This document shows, piece after piece, positions 16,557 through 25,046 of a DNA stretch of 64,000 bases (position 1 is the stretch's first letter; every line of letters begins with the position of its first letter). The position numbers and the translations under genes are program-made. The DNA lies in assembly GCF_000611675.1 (NCBI RefSeq), contig NZ_JATV01000006.1, positions 124,001 through 188,000 of the forward strand, given 5' to 3'. Origin of the DNA: Flavobacterium succinicans LMG 10402. Lineage in GTDB: Bacteria; Bacteroidota; Bacteroidia; Flavobacteriales; Flavobacteriaceae. The notes below the pieces were generated by a model, which saw nothing but the letters and a program-made list of their open reading frames with translations, was not told the origin of the DNA and did no database searches.

Positions 16557-17114
16557 ATGTTTGAGCAATTAACACAATTAGTACAGCAATTTGGAGAGGA
16601 TGCTGTTGTGAAAAACAGCGCTATCCCAAATGAGCAAAACGAAGCTGTCTTACAAGAAGCTGGAAGTTCAATTTTTTCAAGTTTACAAAAAATGGCTTCT
16701 GAAGGAGGAGTTGAGCAATTGGCAGGTTTGTTGCAAGGCAATACTGCTCAGGATAGTTCGAATCCTGCAGTCCAACAAATCACGCAACAACTTACTGGAA
16801 GTTTGAGTGAGAAATTCGGAATAAGTGGAGAAGCAGCATCTGGTGTTGCTGGAGATATGATTCCGAAAATACTAGGAGGATTGATGGGCAAAGCCAATGA
16901 CCCAAACGATAGTTTTCAAATTTCGGATATTATTGGCGCAATTGCTAGTAATAGTGAACAAGCTGGCGGTATTATGGATACTATTTCTAAGTACGGAACA
17001 CAATTTGGTTTAGACCAAAATGCAGATGGTAAAGTAGATATTAGTGACGCCATGGATTTAGCAAAAGGCAGTGGCGGGATTGGAGGAATACTCGGTAAAT
17101 TATTTGGTAAATAA
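16557..17114 (+). CDS. DUF937 domain protein with EF-hand-like loop
   Basis: A 185-residue, Gly/Ala/Gln-rich protein. The DUF937 (YidB-like) region covers the first 150 residues, with glycine-punctuated helices such as GVAGDMIPKILGGLMGKA. Near residue 158 is a classic calcium-loop pattern, DQNADGKVDISDAMDL (Asp, Asn, Asp, Gly, Asp, Asp spacing as in EF-hands and dockerins). The C-terminus GGIGGILGKLFGK is a glycine-rich amphipathic tail. No signal peptide is seen. The function of DUF937 proteins is unknown; calcium binding is a prediction from the loop alone. Own promoter and terminator. Confidence 0.75.
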   Translation: MFEQLTQLVQQFGEDAVVKNSAIPNEQNEAVLQEAGSSIFSSLQKMASEGGVEQLAGLLQGNTAQDSSNPAVQQITQQLTGSLSEKFGISGEAASGVAGDMIPKILGGLMGKANDPNDSFQISDIIGAIASNSEQAGGIMDTISKYGTQFGLDQNADGKVDISDAMDLAKGSGGIGGILGKLFGK

Positions 17115-17131
17115 AAGCTAAAAACATAGAG

Positions 17132-17168
17132 AAAAGCGTCATTTCCTTAAAAGAAATGACGCTTTTTT
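17132..17168 (+). terminator. Terminator after DUF937 gene
   Basis: AAAAGCGTCATTTC pairs with GAAATGACGCTTTT around a 6-base loop; a T-run follows. Confidence 0.85.
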
Positions 17169-17229
17169 ATGATAGAATTTACATTTTTCAGGCTCAGATT
17201 TTGTAAATTTCGATTTCAATAGTTAAGCC

Positions 17230-17661
17230 ATGAAAAAGATAGCTTTTATAATAGTGCTTATTGCAATACTTGGCGCTTGTTCGACTCCAAAAAACAATCT
17301 CGCCTCTCTTCCTGCCACCGCTGCCGTTAAAGGAGACACGGTAAGAATTGCTAATGATTCACTTGAATACGAGGTTATCATTATTGACCCTGGCTTTAGC
17401 ACTTGGTTGAATTCTATTGCGCTTCCAAGAGGTTATTATTCGCAATTTTATTTAGAAAATAAGAACCGATTTTATATTACAGAATGGAACAATAGAGCGC
17501 AACAACCGTTACGATTTGACCCAAATTTATATGAAATGACAATAAATTATGACCCACAGATAAATTATGGATACGAAGTGAATTATTTAATCTACAATTA
17601 TATGATTTATTTCCAAAATCGATACCAGCAAAGGCTATTTGGCAATGTCCCAATACGATAA
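17230..17661 (+). CDS. DUF6146-like lipoprotein
   Basis: A 143-residue lipoprotein with lipobox ILGAC (Cys17). The mature part contains a tyrosine/asparagine-rich block, RGYYSQFYLENKNRFYITEW, and ends with YLIYNYMIYFQNRYQQRLFG. I recall this pattern as the DUF6146 family of Flavobacteriaceae, without known function; the assignment is from memory of the pattern. It is probably anchored in the outer membrane facing the periplasm. A small membrane protein gene follows 32 bp downstream, but with its own -7 box. Confidence 0.65.
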   Translation: MKKIAFIIVLIAILGACSTPKNNLASLPATAAVKGDTVRIANDSLEYEVIIIDPGFSTWLNSIALPRGYYSQFYLENKNRFYITEWNNRAQQPLRFDPNLYEMTINYDPQINYGYEVNYLIYNYMIYFQNRYQQRLFGNVPIR

Positions 17662-17667
17662 TCTTAG

Positions 17668-17675
17668 TATATTTG
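17668..17675 (+). promoter_or_regulatory. -7 box upstream of the small membrane protein gene
   Basis: TATATTTG matches TAnnTTTG and lies 18 bp before the ATG at 17694. Confidence 0.5.
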
Positions 17676-17693
17676 TACAATTGACACTTTAGA

Positions 17694-17996
17694 ATGAAAA
17701 AATTAAAAGAACGTTGGGGAATAGAAAGTAACTTTCAATTAACATTAATTTTTATTGTTTTTGCAATCACTGGTTCAGCATCCGCATGGTTATCTAAACC
17801 TTTTTGTTATTGGCTAGGTATTACCAAATCTGATTTAGGACTTTGGTTCACTCCTGTCCGACTCCTACTTATTTTTCCTATTTATCAAGTACTTTTAGTT
17901 TGCATAGGATTTTTGTTTGGTCAATTTCGATTTTTTTGGGCTTTCGAAAAAAAAATGCTCCGAAGTATGGGACTCGGTTTTCTTTTCAAAACATAA
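17694..17996 (+). CDS. Small conserved membrane protein (DUF6787-like)
   Basis: A 100-residue protein with two predicted membrane helices (about residues 15-34 and 53-75) and a charged N-terminus (MKKLKERWGIES). The motif FWAFEKKMLRSMG near the C-terminus is conserved in flavobacterial relatives that I recall as DUF6787. No enzymatic motif is visible. It is followed directly by a strong terminator. Function unknown. Confidence 0.6.
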   Translation: MKKLKERWGIESNFQLTLIFIVFAITGSASAWLSKPFCYWLGITKSDLGLWFTPVRLLLIFPIYQVLLVCIGFLFGQFRFFWAFEKKMLRSMGLGFLFKT

Positions 17997-18027
17997 AAAA
18001 AAGCTTCCTTTCTGAAGCTTTTTTTGT
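17995..18027. terminator. Bidirectional terminator
   Basis: AAAAAAAGCTTC pairs with GAAGCTTTTTTT around a 6-base loop. A- and T-runs on either side let it stop both the forward gene and the reverse-strand gene ending at 18037. Confidence 0.85.
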
Positions 18028-18036
18028 TGCTATTAA

Positions 18037-18339
18037 TTAAGAATTTTTCTGTTTCTTGATGAGATAAGTGTATATCCAAGTCAAAGTAAACGTGGGAATA
18101 ACATCCGAGAAAGGAAAAGCTTCTTCTACAAATGTAATCGCTCCTACTACTTTGCCTACACTTCCTTTGTACATCCAGGTCATCAGAAAACCCGCTAAAG
18201 GTGCCCAAATAACATCTGAGAATTCACCAATCAATGGAATGGAAAAAGAGAGCATCCCAATGGCATCAAACAAGATACTTAAAAATAAATGTCTTTTTTT
18301 TAGAGAAGCTTCAGCGCTAATTTCTGCTTGGTTTGTCAT
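18037..18339 (-). CDS. Small conserved membrane protein
   Basis: A 100-residue protein. A polar N-terminus (MTNQAEISAEASLKKRH) is followed by about three hydrophobic segments (18-38, 42-58, 77-93), the middle one containing IWAPLAGFLMTWMY. I know no function for this family, which appears limited to Flavobacteriia. It has its own transcription unit, ending at the terminator shared with the converging gene. Confidence 0.6.
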   Translation of the reverse strand: MTNQAEISAEASLKKRHLFLSILFDAIGMLSFSIPLIGEFSDVIWAPLAGFLMTWMYKGSVGKVVGAITFVEEAFPFSDVIPTFTLTWIYTYLIKKQKNS

Positions 18340-18379
18340 TTTTTAATTTTTGAAAAAGTCCAAACAAAAATAGTGCCTT

Positions 18380-19048
18380 TTATTCTTGCTTAATCATATT
18401 GAAGAAATCATTTCTATTTTCTTTTTCATTAAAAATTCCTCCATATTGAATGGTAGAGGTAAAACTAGTTTCATCTTTGATTCCACGGCTTGAAACGCAC
18501 AAATGTTTGGCTTCCATAACAATGATAACGTTATCCGTCTCCAAAACAGTTTTTAATTCATTAAAAATTTGCATAATCAAGCGCTCTTGAACTTGGGGAC
18601 GACGAGAATAATAATCAACGATTCGGTTCAATTTTGACAAACCAATCACTTTTCCGCTAGAGACATAACCAATGTGCGCTTTACCCACAATTGGCAAGAA
18701 ATGATGTTCGCAAGTAGAGTTGAAATTAATGTTGGCTTCAACCAACATTTTGTCATAATGATAGGTATTCTCGAAAACCGAAATTTTGGGTTTGTTTTTA
18801 GGGTCTAAACCACTAAAAATTTCTTGAATGTACATTTTAGCTACACGAAACGGGGTACCGCTCAGGCTATCATCTGTCATATCCAATCCCATTTCTTCCA
18901 TAATGGCGTGAAAATGATGCTCAATTCGTTCCATTTTCTGGGCATCCGATTTTACAAATGCGTCAGCTCTAAGAGGTGTATCTGCACTAGTGGCTTGGTG
19001 ATTATCACCTAAAATTTCAATTAATTCTCTGTCTAATACTGTGTTCAT
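18380..19048 (-). CDS. folE: GTP cyclohydrolase I
   Basis: A 222-residue enzyme of the type I family. Zinc ligands are visible in CEHHFLPIVGKAHIGYV (Cys and His) and in LCVSSRGIKDETSF (second Cys). The substrate loop GLSKLNRIVDYYSRRPQVQE is intact. The N-terminal 40 residues form the usual helical extension. It converts GTP to dihydroneopterin triphosphate, the entry step for folate and pterins. It lies 14 bp downstream of msrA on the same strand, so the two are probably co-transcribed. Firm. Confidence 0.96.
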   Translation of the reverse strand: MNTVLDRELIEILGDNHQATSADTPLRADAFVKSDAQKMERIEHHFHAIMEEMGLDMTDDSLSGTPFRVAKMYIQEIFSGLDPKNKPKISVFENTYHYDKMLVEANINFNSTCEHHFLPIVGKAHIGYVSSGKVIGLSKLNRIVDYYSRRPQVQERLIMQIFNELKTVLETDNVIIVMEAKHLCVSSRGIKDETSFTSTIQYGGIFNEKENRNDFFNMIKQE

Positions 19049-19062
19049 ATTTTAGGTGTTAT

Positions 19063-19596
19063 TTATTTTAATAATCTAGTAAACGATTCAGAAAGTTTAT
19101 TCATTTTGGGAGTAATGACGTAATGACAATACGATTGTTCCTTATTGAGTTGATAATAGTTTTGATGATACGATTCTGCAGGATAAAACTTTGAAACTGG
19201 TGAAAGCTGAGTAACGATAGGGGAATCAAAAACTTTAGCTTCTTCTAATTGCTGGATATAGGCCTCAGCAAGTAACTTTTGATTGTCCGAATGATAAAAA
19301 ACTTCACTTCGGTATTGTGTTCCTACATCGGCGCCTTGTCTATTGAGTGTTGTTGGATTGTGTGTAGCAAAAAATACTTCTAAAAGAGTTTCAAAAGCAA
19401 TTAAGTCCTGATCATATGTAATTTGAATAGCTTCTGCGTGTCCTGTTGTACCTGTACATATTTGTTGGTAGGTTGGATTTTCAACAGTACCTCCAATATA
19501 ACCCGATACTACTGATTCTACTCCTTTGAGCTGTAAAAAAACAGCCTCGGTACACCAAAAACAGCCTCCAGCAAATGTTGCAATCGATTTATTCAT
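19063..19596 (-). CDS. msrA: Peptide-methionine (S)-S-oxide reductase
   Basis: The start is set at 19596 (MNKSIATFAGGCFWC, 177 residues), because the promoter -7 box at 19624-19631 leaves the upstream ATG at 19626 outside the transcript. The catalytic cysteine is in GGCFWCTEAVF. The family blocks VSGYIGG, GHAEAIQITYD and RQGADVGTQYRS are complete. A second cysteine in SYCHYVI near the C-terminus can serve as the recycling residue. It repairs oxidised methionine using thioredoxin. It is first gene of a probable msrA-folE operon. Confidence 0.94.
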   Translation of the reverse strand: MNKSIATFAGGCFWCTEAVFLQLKGVESVVSGYIGGTVENPTYQQICTGTTGHAEAIQITYDQDLIAFETLLEVFFATHNPTTLNRQGADVGTQYRSEVFYHSDNQKLLAEAYIQQLEEAKVFDSPIVTQLSPVSKFYPAESYHQNYYQLNKEQSYCHYVITPKMNKLSESFTRLLK

Positions 19597-19623
19597 TAAA
19601 AATTGAATTATAATTTTGTTTAA

Positions 19624-19631
19624 CAAAAATA
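19624..19631 (-). promoter_or_regulatory. -7 box of msrA-folE
   Basis: On the reverse strand this reads TATTTTTG, a perfect TAnnTTTG, 28 bp upstream of the msrA start at 19596. Confidence 0.6.
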
Positions 19632-19749
19632 GTAATTAATTAAACAAAAAAGATGATTTAACTAAATATTAATAAATGTTACCATAAAGAAATTTTATAA
19701 TAGTTGAGTGGCAGACAAAATCTTTGTTTCTTTGTAAAAATAGATTGGA

Positions 19750-20412
19750 ATGATACTTGCAAAAAACATACATAAATTCTACGACCAACTTGAGGTTTTA
19801 AAAGGAGTTGATTTACATATCACTAAAGGAGAAATTGTATCTATAGTGGGAGCCTCTGGTGCTGGAAAAACCACTTTACTTCAAATACTTGGCACTTTGG
19901 ACAGACCGACTTCGAATGAAAATTCAAGTTTGTTGATTAATGGAGAAGATGTCTTGAAAATGAACGACAAAGCTTTGTCACGTTTTAGAAATTTAAACCT
20001 TGGGTTTATTTTCCAATTTCATCAGTTATTACCTGAATTTACCGCATTAGAAAACGTATGTATTCCTGCTTTTATAGCTGGAAAAAACAAATTAGAAACA
20101 GAAATTGAAGCAAAGAAATTATTGGATTATTTAGGGCTTTCGCATAGACATCATCATAAACCTAACGAATTATCAGGTGGTGAACAACAACGAGTGGCGG
20201 TAGCTAGAGCATTAATCAATAAACCCGACATCCTATTTGCAGATGAACCTTCAGGGAATTTGGACACTACATCAGCAGAAAATTTGCATCAACTCTTCTT
20301 TAAGCTTAGAGACGAGTTGGGACAAACCTTTGTTATTGTTACACACAATGAGGAGTTAGCCAATATGGCCGATAGAAAATTAGTGATGGTTGATGGGCAA
20401 ATTAGTGCTTAG
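19750..20412 (+). CDS. LolD-like ABC transporter ATP-binding protein
   Basis: A 220-residue single nucleotide-binding domain. Walker A is GASGAGKTT, the Q-loop follows in [12 protein letters not shown], the ABC signature is [15 protein letters not shown] and Walker B is [12 protein letters not shown] with the catalytic Glu. The H-loop is VTHNEEL. The sequence pattern [20 protein letters not shown] is characteristic of the LolD/MacB/FtsE group. LolD would power release of lipoproteins from the inner membrane with LolC/E, but no permease gene is adjacent, so the partner is encoded elsewhere. It is followed 34 bp later by a TIGR02757 gene. Confidence 0.88.
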   Translation: MILAKNIHKFYDQLEVLKGVDLHITKGEIVSIVGASGAGKTTLLQILGTLDRPTSNENSSLLINGEDVLKMNDKALSRFRNLNLGFIFQFHQLLPEFTALENVCIPAFIAGKNKLETEIEAKKLLDYLGLSHRHHHKPNELSGGEQQRVAVARALINKPDILFADEPSGNLDTTSAENLHQLFFKLRDELGQTFVIVTHNEELANMADRKLVMVDGQISA

Positions 20413-20446
20413 CGATTAGAACCCAAAAAAGCATTTATTTAAAAAT

Positions 20447-21211
20447 ATGACTGAGGCTGAACTTAAAGACTTTCTTAACGAAAAAGTACTACAATACAAC
20501 ACGCTTGACTTTATAGAAAGTGATCCGGTTCAAATTCCGCATTTATTTACTCAAAAAGAAGATATCGAGATTGCAGGTTTCTTGAGTGCTACTATTGCTT
20601 GGGGCAACCGCAAAATGATTATCAAAAACAGCATCAAAATGATGGATGTGATGGGTAATTCTCCCTATGATTTTGTTTTATCGCATTCAGAACATCATTT
20701 AGAAAAACTCAATACATTTGTTCACCGTACTTTTAATGGACAGGATTTTCAATCTTTTATCAAAGGATTGAAACACGTTTATAACAATCATGGTGGTTTA
20801 GAATCTGTTTTTGCAAAACATCAAGAGGCAACAAGTGTCCAAAAAAGCATACATGAATTTAAAAAAGTTTTTTTTGAAGCCAATCAACCTCAAAGAAGCC
20901 AAAAACACATATCCGACCCGCTGAATAACTCAGCAGCGAAGAGAATTAACATGTATTTGAGGTGGATGTGCCGACAAGATAACAAAGGTGTAGACTTAGG
21001 TATTTGGAAAAGCATTTCCACTTCCAAACTTTCGTGTCCGCTTGATGTTCATTCTGGAAATGTAGCAAGAAAACTAGGCCTTTTAACCAGAAAACAAAAT
21101 GACGCTAAAGCACTCTATGAACTCGACACTCAACTCCGACTTTTAGATCCAAAAGACCCCGTTAAGTATGATTTTGCCTTATTTGGACTAGGCGTTTTCG
21201 AGGACTTCTAA
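20447..21211 (+). CDS. TIGR02757 (DUF2400) family protein
   Basis: A 254-residue soluble protein of the normal family length. Recognisable blocks are EIAGFLSATIAWGNRKMI (about 37-54), RINMYLRWMCRQDNKGVDLG (about 168-187) and LDVHSGNVARKLGLLTR. The C-terminus ends YDFALFGLGVFEDF, as in the family. The fold is related to helix-hairpin-helix DNA-glycosylase-type proteins by some predictions, but no activity is established. It may be co-transcribed with the LolD-like ATPase. Confidence 0.85.
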   Translation: MTEAELKDFLNEKVLQYNTLDFIESDPVQIPHLFTQKEDIEIAGFLSATIAWGNRKMIIKNSIKMMDVMGNSPYDFVLSHSEHHLEKLNTFVHRTFNGQDFQSFIKGLKHVYNNHGGLESVFAKHQEATSVQKSIHEFKKVFFEANQPQRSQKHISDPLNNSAAKRINMYLRWMCRQDNKGVDLGIWKSISTSKLSCPLDVHSGNVARKLGLLTRKQNDAKALYELDTQLRLLDPKDPVKYDFALFGLGVFEDF

Positions 21212-21254
21212 ACACATAAACCTGTAAAAAACAAAAAGTTACCAATATTTTTAC

Positions 21255-21262
21255 TACATTTG
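21255..21262 (+). promoter_or_regulatory. -7 box of the exopolysaccharide operon
   Basis: TACATTTG matches TAnnTTTG, 17 bp before the first gene (ATG at 21280). A clear -33 TTG is not present at the expected distance, which may mean an activator is needed; that part is inference. Confidence 0.55.
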
Positions 21263-21279
21263 AGTAACAAATCTTTTTT

Positions 21280-22341
21280 ATGGGTGCTTTTTTATTTTAT
21301 ATAAAAAATTTCGCTATTCCCATCTTGGTTATTGTAATTCTATTTGTTAGTATTCTTTTACTAACAAAAAGATTTTATAATCAATGGCTGTATCGCCTTA
21401 AAAAAAAGTATAGAGTGATCATTCAACAATTCTTAATAGAAATTGTCATACATGATTATGACAAACAAGAGCTTAAAGCTAAACTTAAAGACTTTCGAAA
21501 AGCAATTCCATTTAAAAGAAATTGGTGCAAAATTATCGTTATCAATGAGATGATCCGATTAAAAAAGAATATCAAAGGGGACAAAACAACTATTATTTCG
21601 CTTTTGTATAAAAGCTTAAACCTCAATAAATATTCTTCAAAACTGATCCATGATTTTAGACCTTATAAAAAATGTATTGGTTTTTATCATTTTCAGATGA
21701 TGAAATATACCAAAGGAAAACATCAAATCTTACCTTTCTTAAATAGTGAAAATGATTTAATTCAATCCAATGCCACTATTAGCTTCATAGCACTTATTGA
21801 TTTAAATCAAGAACAATTATCTCATGTTCCTGATAAAATTTCAAAACTCAATCAAATCAAAATAATGGATATTTTCTTTGAAATCAAAAAAGACTATCCC
21901 AAAAACCTTGATTTTTTTTTAGAAGCTGATAAAAGCTCCTTAATTGAATTAGGATTAAAAATAGTCACCTATTTTAATAACAGAAACGCTTCAAAAAGAA
22001 TCATTCAACTTTTGAATTACCCAGTTGAATCTACGAGAATAGAGGCATTAATTGCAGCTAGCAAACTCTACCTTCAAGAAGCTGAAGAACCCATTCTAAA
22101 TAAAATAAATATCTATTCAAAAAAAGCTCAAATAAAATGCTATTGGTGTTTGGCAGAAATAGGTTCTCATAGCACTACAACGTATATAAAATCTAGCTTT
22201 AAACACATTAATGATCCAGAGATACAATTAGCTGCAATGTATTGCATACTAAAAATTGATCCAATTTTAGCCCAAAACATGGCTTCTTGTAATAATGAGT
22301 ATTCCAAAATGTTACAACACGTGAAATCGCTATGGATGTAA
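21280..22341 (+). CDS. Membrane-anchored HEAT-repeat protein of exopolysaccharide operon
   Basis: A 353-residue protein. One N-terminal membrane helix (about 8-30, IPILVIVILFVSILLL) is followed by a basic segment (RLKKKYRVIIQQ). A long alpha-helical region then carries degenerate HEAT-type repeats, for example ESTRIEALIAASKLYLQEAE and DPEIQLAAMYCILKIDP near the C-terminus. With the N-terminus in the inner membrane, the solenoid would face the cytoplasm and act as a protein-docking scaffold. Its stop codon overlaps the start of the glycosyltransferase by 10 bp, implying translational coupling and a joint function. No catalytic motif is seen. The link to synthase assembly or control is inference. 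Confidence 0.72.
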   Translation: MGAFLFYIKNFAIPILVIVILFVSILLLTKRFYNQWLYRLKKKYRVIIQQFLIEIVIHDYDKQELKAKLKDFRKAIPFKRNWCKIIVINEMIRLKKNIKGDKTTIISLLYKSLNLNKYSSKLIHDFRPYKKCIGFYHFQMMKYTKGKHQILPFLNSENDLIQSNATISFIALIDLNQEQLSHVPDKISKLNQIKIMDIFFEIKKDYPKNLDFFLEADKSSLIELGLKIVTYFNNRNASKRIIQLLNYPVESTRIEALIAASKLYLQEAEEPILNKINIYSKKAQIKCYWCLAEIGSHSTTTYIKSSFKHINDPEIQLAAMYCILKIDPILAQNMASCNNEYSKMLQHVKSLWM

Positions 22342-23774
22342 TTAAAAACATAGTAGACGTTTTTTTATCTCTGTATGAAATTTTCATAGCAATTTTCTCT
22401 TTTTCCTACATTTTTTTCTATTTATGTTTAGCAATATTATCATACATCGCAATCCTAAAACACATTAATAACAAAAAATTTTTAGAAGATGATGTTATTG
22501 CGCGTTCTAATTATATGCCAGGTATTTCTGTTATTGCCCCGGCCTATAATGAAGGAATTAATATTGTTTATAATGTAAAATCTTTATTGTCATTAACCTA
22601 TCCTAACTATGAAATTATTATCATAAACGACGGGAGTACTGACGATACACTTGAAAAACTCATCAACGAATTTGAATTAGAAAAAATTGATTTTTATTAT
22701 CAAGAAAAAATAAAAACGCAACCTGTAAAAGGCCATTACAAGTCTAAAAATCCAGTCTACTCAAAACTCCTGATTGTAGATAAAGAAAATGGCAAAAGCA
22801 AAGCAGATGCCTCAAATGCTGGCATAAACTCGTCACAACATCCCTTGTTTTTGTGTACTGATGTTGATTGCATATTGAAAAGAGATACCCTACTCAAATT
22901 ATCAAAACCTTTTATAGAAAACGAAAAAAGAGTTATTGCTACTGGAGCTGGTATCCGTATCTCTAATTCTTGTGAAATAAAAGATGGATTGCTAGTGAAA
23001 GTTCATTTTCCTAAAAAATGGTATCCACGATTTCAAGAATTGGAATATGTGCGTTCTTTCATCTTTGGGAGAATGGCTTGGAGCCAAATCAATGGATTAT
23101 TACTCGTTTCAGGTGGATTGGGGATGTTTGATAAAGAAATTGTAATTGCCGCAGGAGGATATTGGCACAAATCTCTTGGAGAAGATATGGAATTGATTAC
23201 TCGCATGAGAAAATATATGCATCATAAAAACGAACCTTTTTTAATACGATATATACCAGAATCTTTATGTTGGACAGAGGTTCCTGAGACTAAAACTATT
23301 TTTATTAGACAAAGGGTGAGATGGGCCAGAGGCTTAGTCCAGACCCTTTATTTGCATAGAAAAATGTTTTACAATAAAAAATATGGTCGAACAGCATTTG
23401 TCACCTTACCTTTCTTTTTTGCTTTTGAGTTTTTAGTTCCTATTATTGAATTTTTAGGAATAATAGTTCTGATATTAAGTTATGCTTGGGGACTTATAAA
23501 TTTTGATTTTCTAGTCATCATGACCGCCTTTGTATATTTAGTTTATTTATGCATCACCTTGATGTGTATCTTAATTGACGAAACATTATACAGAAGTTAT
23601 GCCAATTACAAAGAACTTCTTATTTTAATTGGAATGGCAATCATTGAACCTATTGTATACCATCCTTTAACCATTTTTACTTCATTAAAAGGATATTGGG
23701 ATTTTTTTAATCAAAAAGAACAAAAATGGGGAGTTATGGTTCGAAAGGGATACGAACAACCTAGACAAACCTAA
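22332..23774 (+). CDS. Processive family 2 glycosyltransferase (polysaccharide synthase)
   Basis: A 480-residue membrane enzyme. N-terminal helices (about 10-42) precede a GT2 domain with all processive-synthase motifs: PAYNEG, INDGST (UDP binding), TDVDC (DxD-type metal site), GEDMELITRM (catalytic base region) and QRVRWARG (QxxRW, acceptor/product binding). Two or three C-terminal helices (about 350-375, 380-415) form the export channel. The architecture matches PgaC, YaiP or BcsA-like synthases that polymerise and translocate a polymer across the inner membrane. The sugar is not determined by these motifs. It is second in a tight operon with HEAT, YaiO, DUF4838 and receiver genes. Confidence 0.88.
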   Translation: MDVIKNIVDVFLSLYEIFIAIFSFSYIFFYLCLAILSYIAILKHINNKKFLEDDVIARSNYMPGISVIAPAYNEGINIVYNVKSLLSLTYPNYEIIIINDGSTDDTLEKLINEFELEKIDFYYQEKIKTQPVKGHYKSKNPVYSKLLIVDKENGKSKADASNAGINSSQHPLFLCTDVDCILKRDTLLKLSKPFIENEKRVIATGAGIRISNSCEIKDGLLVKVHFPKKWYPRFQELEYVRSFIFGRMAWSQINGLLLVSGGLGMFDKEIVIAAGGYWHKSLGEDMELITRMRKYMHHKNEPFLIRYIPESLCWTEVPETKTIFIRQRVRWARGLVQTLYLHRKMFYNKKYGRTAFVTLPFFFAFEFLVPIIEFLGIIVLILSYAWGLINFDFLVIMTAFVYLVYLCITLMCILIDETLYRSYANYKELLILIGMAIIEPIVYHPLTIFTSLKGYWDFFNQKEQKWGVMVRKGYEQPRQT

Positions 23775-23778
23775 AAAC

Positions 23779-25044
23779 ATGAGATATTACTATTGTTATT
23801 TCCGATTCATTTACACAATGATACTCTTTTTGGGGACAATGTCGGTTTGTGCTCAAAAATTAAATACAGATAGTTTGCTGGTTGTGATTATTTCAGACAT
23901 GAAAACATCCAATAATTATCAAAAAAATATAGAAAAATGCCTATTAGGAAAAAAAATAGCACCAGACTATTTAGATTATCAATTGCTCCTTGGTAGAAAC
24001 TATGAATTCACAAAACAAACCGATAGCGCACGATATTATTACCAAAAAGTAATGGATAAAAACCCAAAATACGAAGATGCCTTTTTATATTCCATTAACT
24101 TAGACATCCAAGAAAAAAAATATAATCAAGCACTAGAAACCACCGAAAAAACGATTATTTTACATTCAAAATCAATTCTATTTTATCAAAAAAAATCCGA
24201 AATCTATGGTTTACTTCAAGACAGAGAACAACAAATAAAAAGCCTAAAAGAAACACTCGAAATTTTTCCCTACGATCCTCAAACCCGCTCTGCATTAGAA
24301 CAACTTCATCAAGAGAATAAGAACAACAGAATGGGAATTAACTATAATTACACTACTATAAGCCGACAAGAAATTGGCCCTTGGCATTTGCTCAATCTAG
24401 AATATGTTAATGATCAAAAATGGGGTTCTATAATAGGTAGAATTAGCTATGCTGAACGGCATGCCATCAATAATTTTGTTATTAAAGGCATGCAATATGA
24501 ACTAGAATCCTATTATAAAACAAGTAAAAGAAGCTATACTTATTGGGATGCTACTTACAGTAACGACCTTGTCTTTCCGAAATACAAACTTGGAGGCTCT
24601 TTCTATTTAAATTTCAAAAAAGGATGGGAAACCGATTTAGGACTTCGTTTCATCAAAACGCAAAACCTTGATGTCTTAACAATGGTAACTGGAGTTACTA
24701 AAACTATTGGGCCTTATTGGCTGTCTTTTAAAGCTTATCTTAACAACAATAAAAAAAGATATAATCCTGTGTTTTCTTTAAACAATCGATACTATTTTGA
24801 TTCTAAATACGATTATGCCACACTAAATTTAGGTTTTGGAACGTCTCCTGATGAGAGAACCACCATAGCCCAATTACAAAATCGACTCAATTTAAACTCC
24901 TACAGAATGGGTATTGGCTATTATAGACTTTTATTTGAAAAATTCATTACCGGTATTCAATTCAACTATAATTATCAAGAATACATTCCTAACGAATATC
25001 AAAATGAATACGAACTATCGCTATTATTACATTATAAATTGTAG
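23779..25044 (+). CDS. YaiO-family outer-membrane beta-barrel protein with TPR region
   Basis: A 421-residue protein. The signal peptide ends near MSVCAQ (residue 26). Residues 35-180 are TPR-like (YYQKVMDKNPKYEDAFLYS, ILFYQKKSEIYGLLQ). Residues 190-421 form a beta-barrel of the YaiO type, starting RMGINYNYTTISRQEIGPW and ending in the outer-membrane C-terminus LSLLLHYKL. TPR plus barrel is the plan of the PNAG export porin PgaA, and in E. coli yaiO lies near the GT2 gene yaiP. It is the likely outer-membrane exit for the polymer made by the upstream synthase. Spacing to both neighbours is under 5 bp. Confidence 0.82.
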   Translation: MRYYYCYFRFIYTMILFLGTMSVCAQKLNTDSLLVVIISDMKTSNNYQKNIEKCLLGKKIAPDYLDYQLLLGRNYEFTKQTDSARYYYQKVMDKNPKYEDAFLYSINLDIQEKKYNQALETTEKTIILHSKSILFYQKKSEIYGLLQDREQQIKSLKETLEIFPYDPQTRSALEQLHQENKNNRMGINYNYTTISRQEIGPWHLLNLEYVNDQKWGSIIGRISYAERHAINNFVIKGMQYELESYYKTSKRSYTYWDATYSNDLVFPKYKLGGSFYLNFKKGWETDLGLRFIKTQNLDVLTMVTGVTKTIGPYWLSFKAYLNNNKKRYNPVFSLNNRYYFDSKYDYATLNLGFGTSPDERTTIAQLQNRLNLNSYRMGIGYYRLLFEKFITGIQFNYNYQEYIPNEYQNEYELSLLLHYKL

Positions 25045-25046
25045 CT

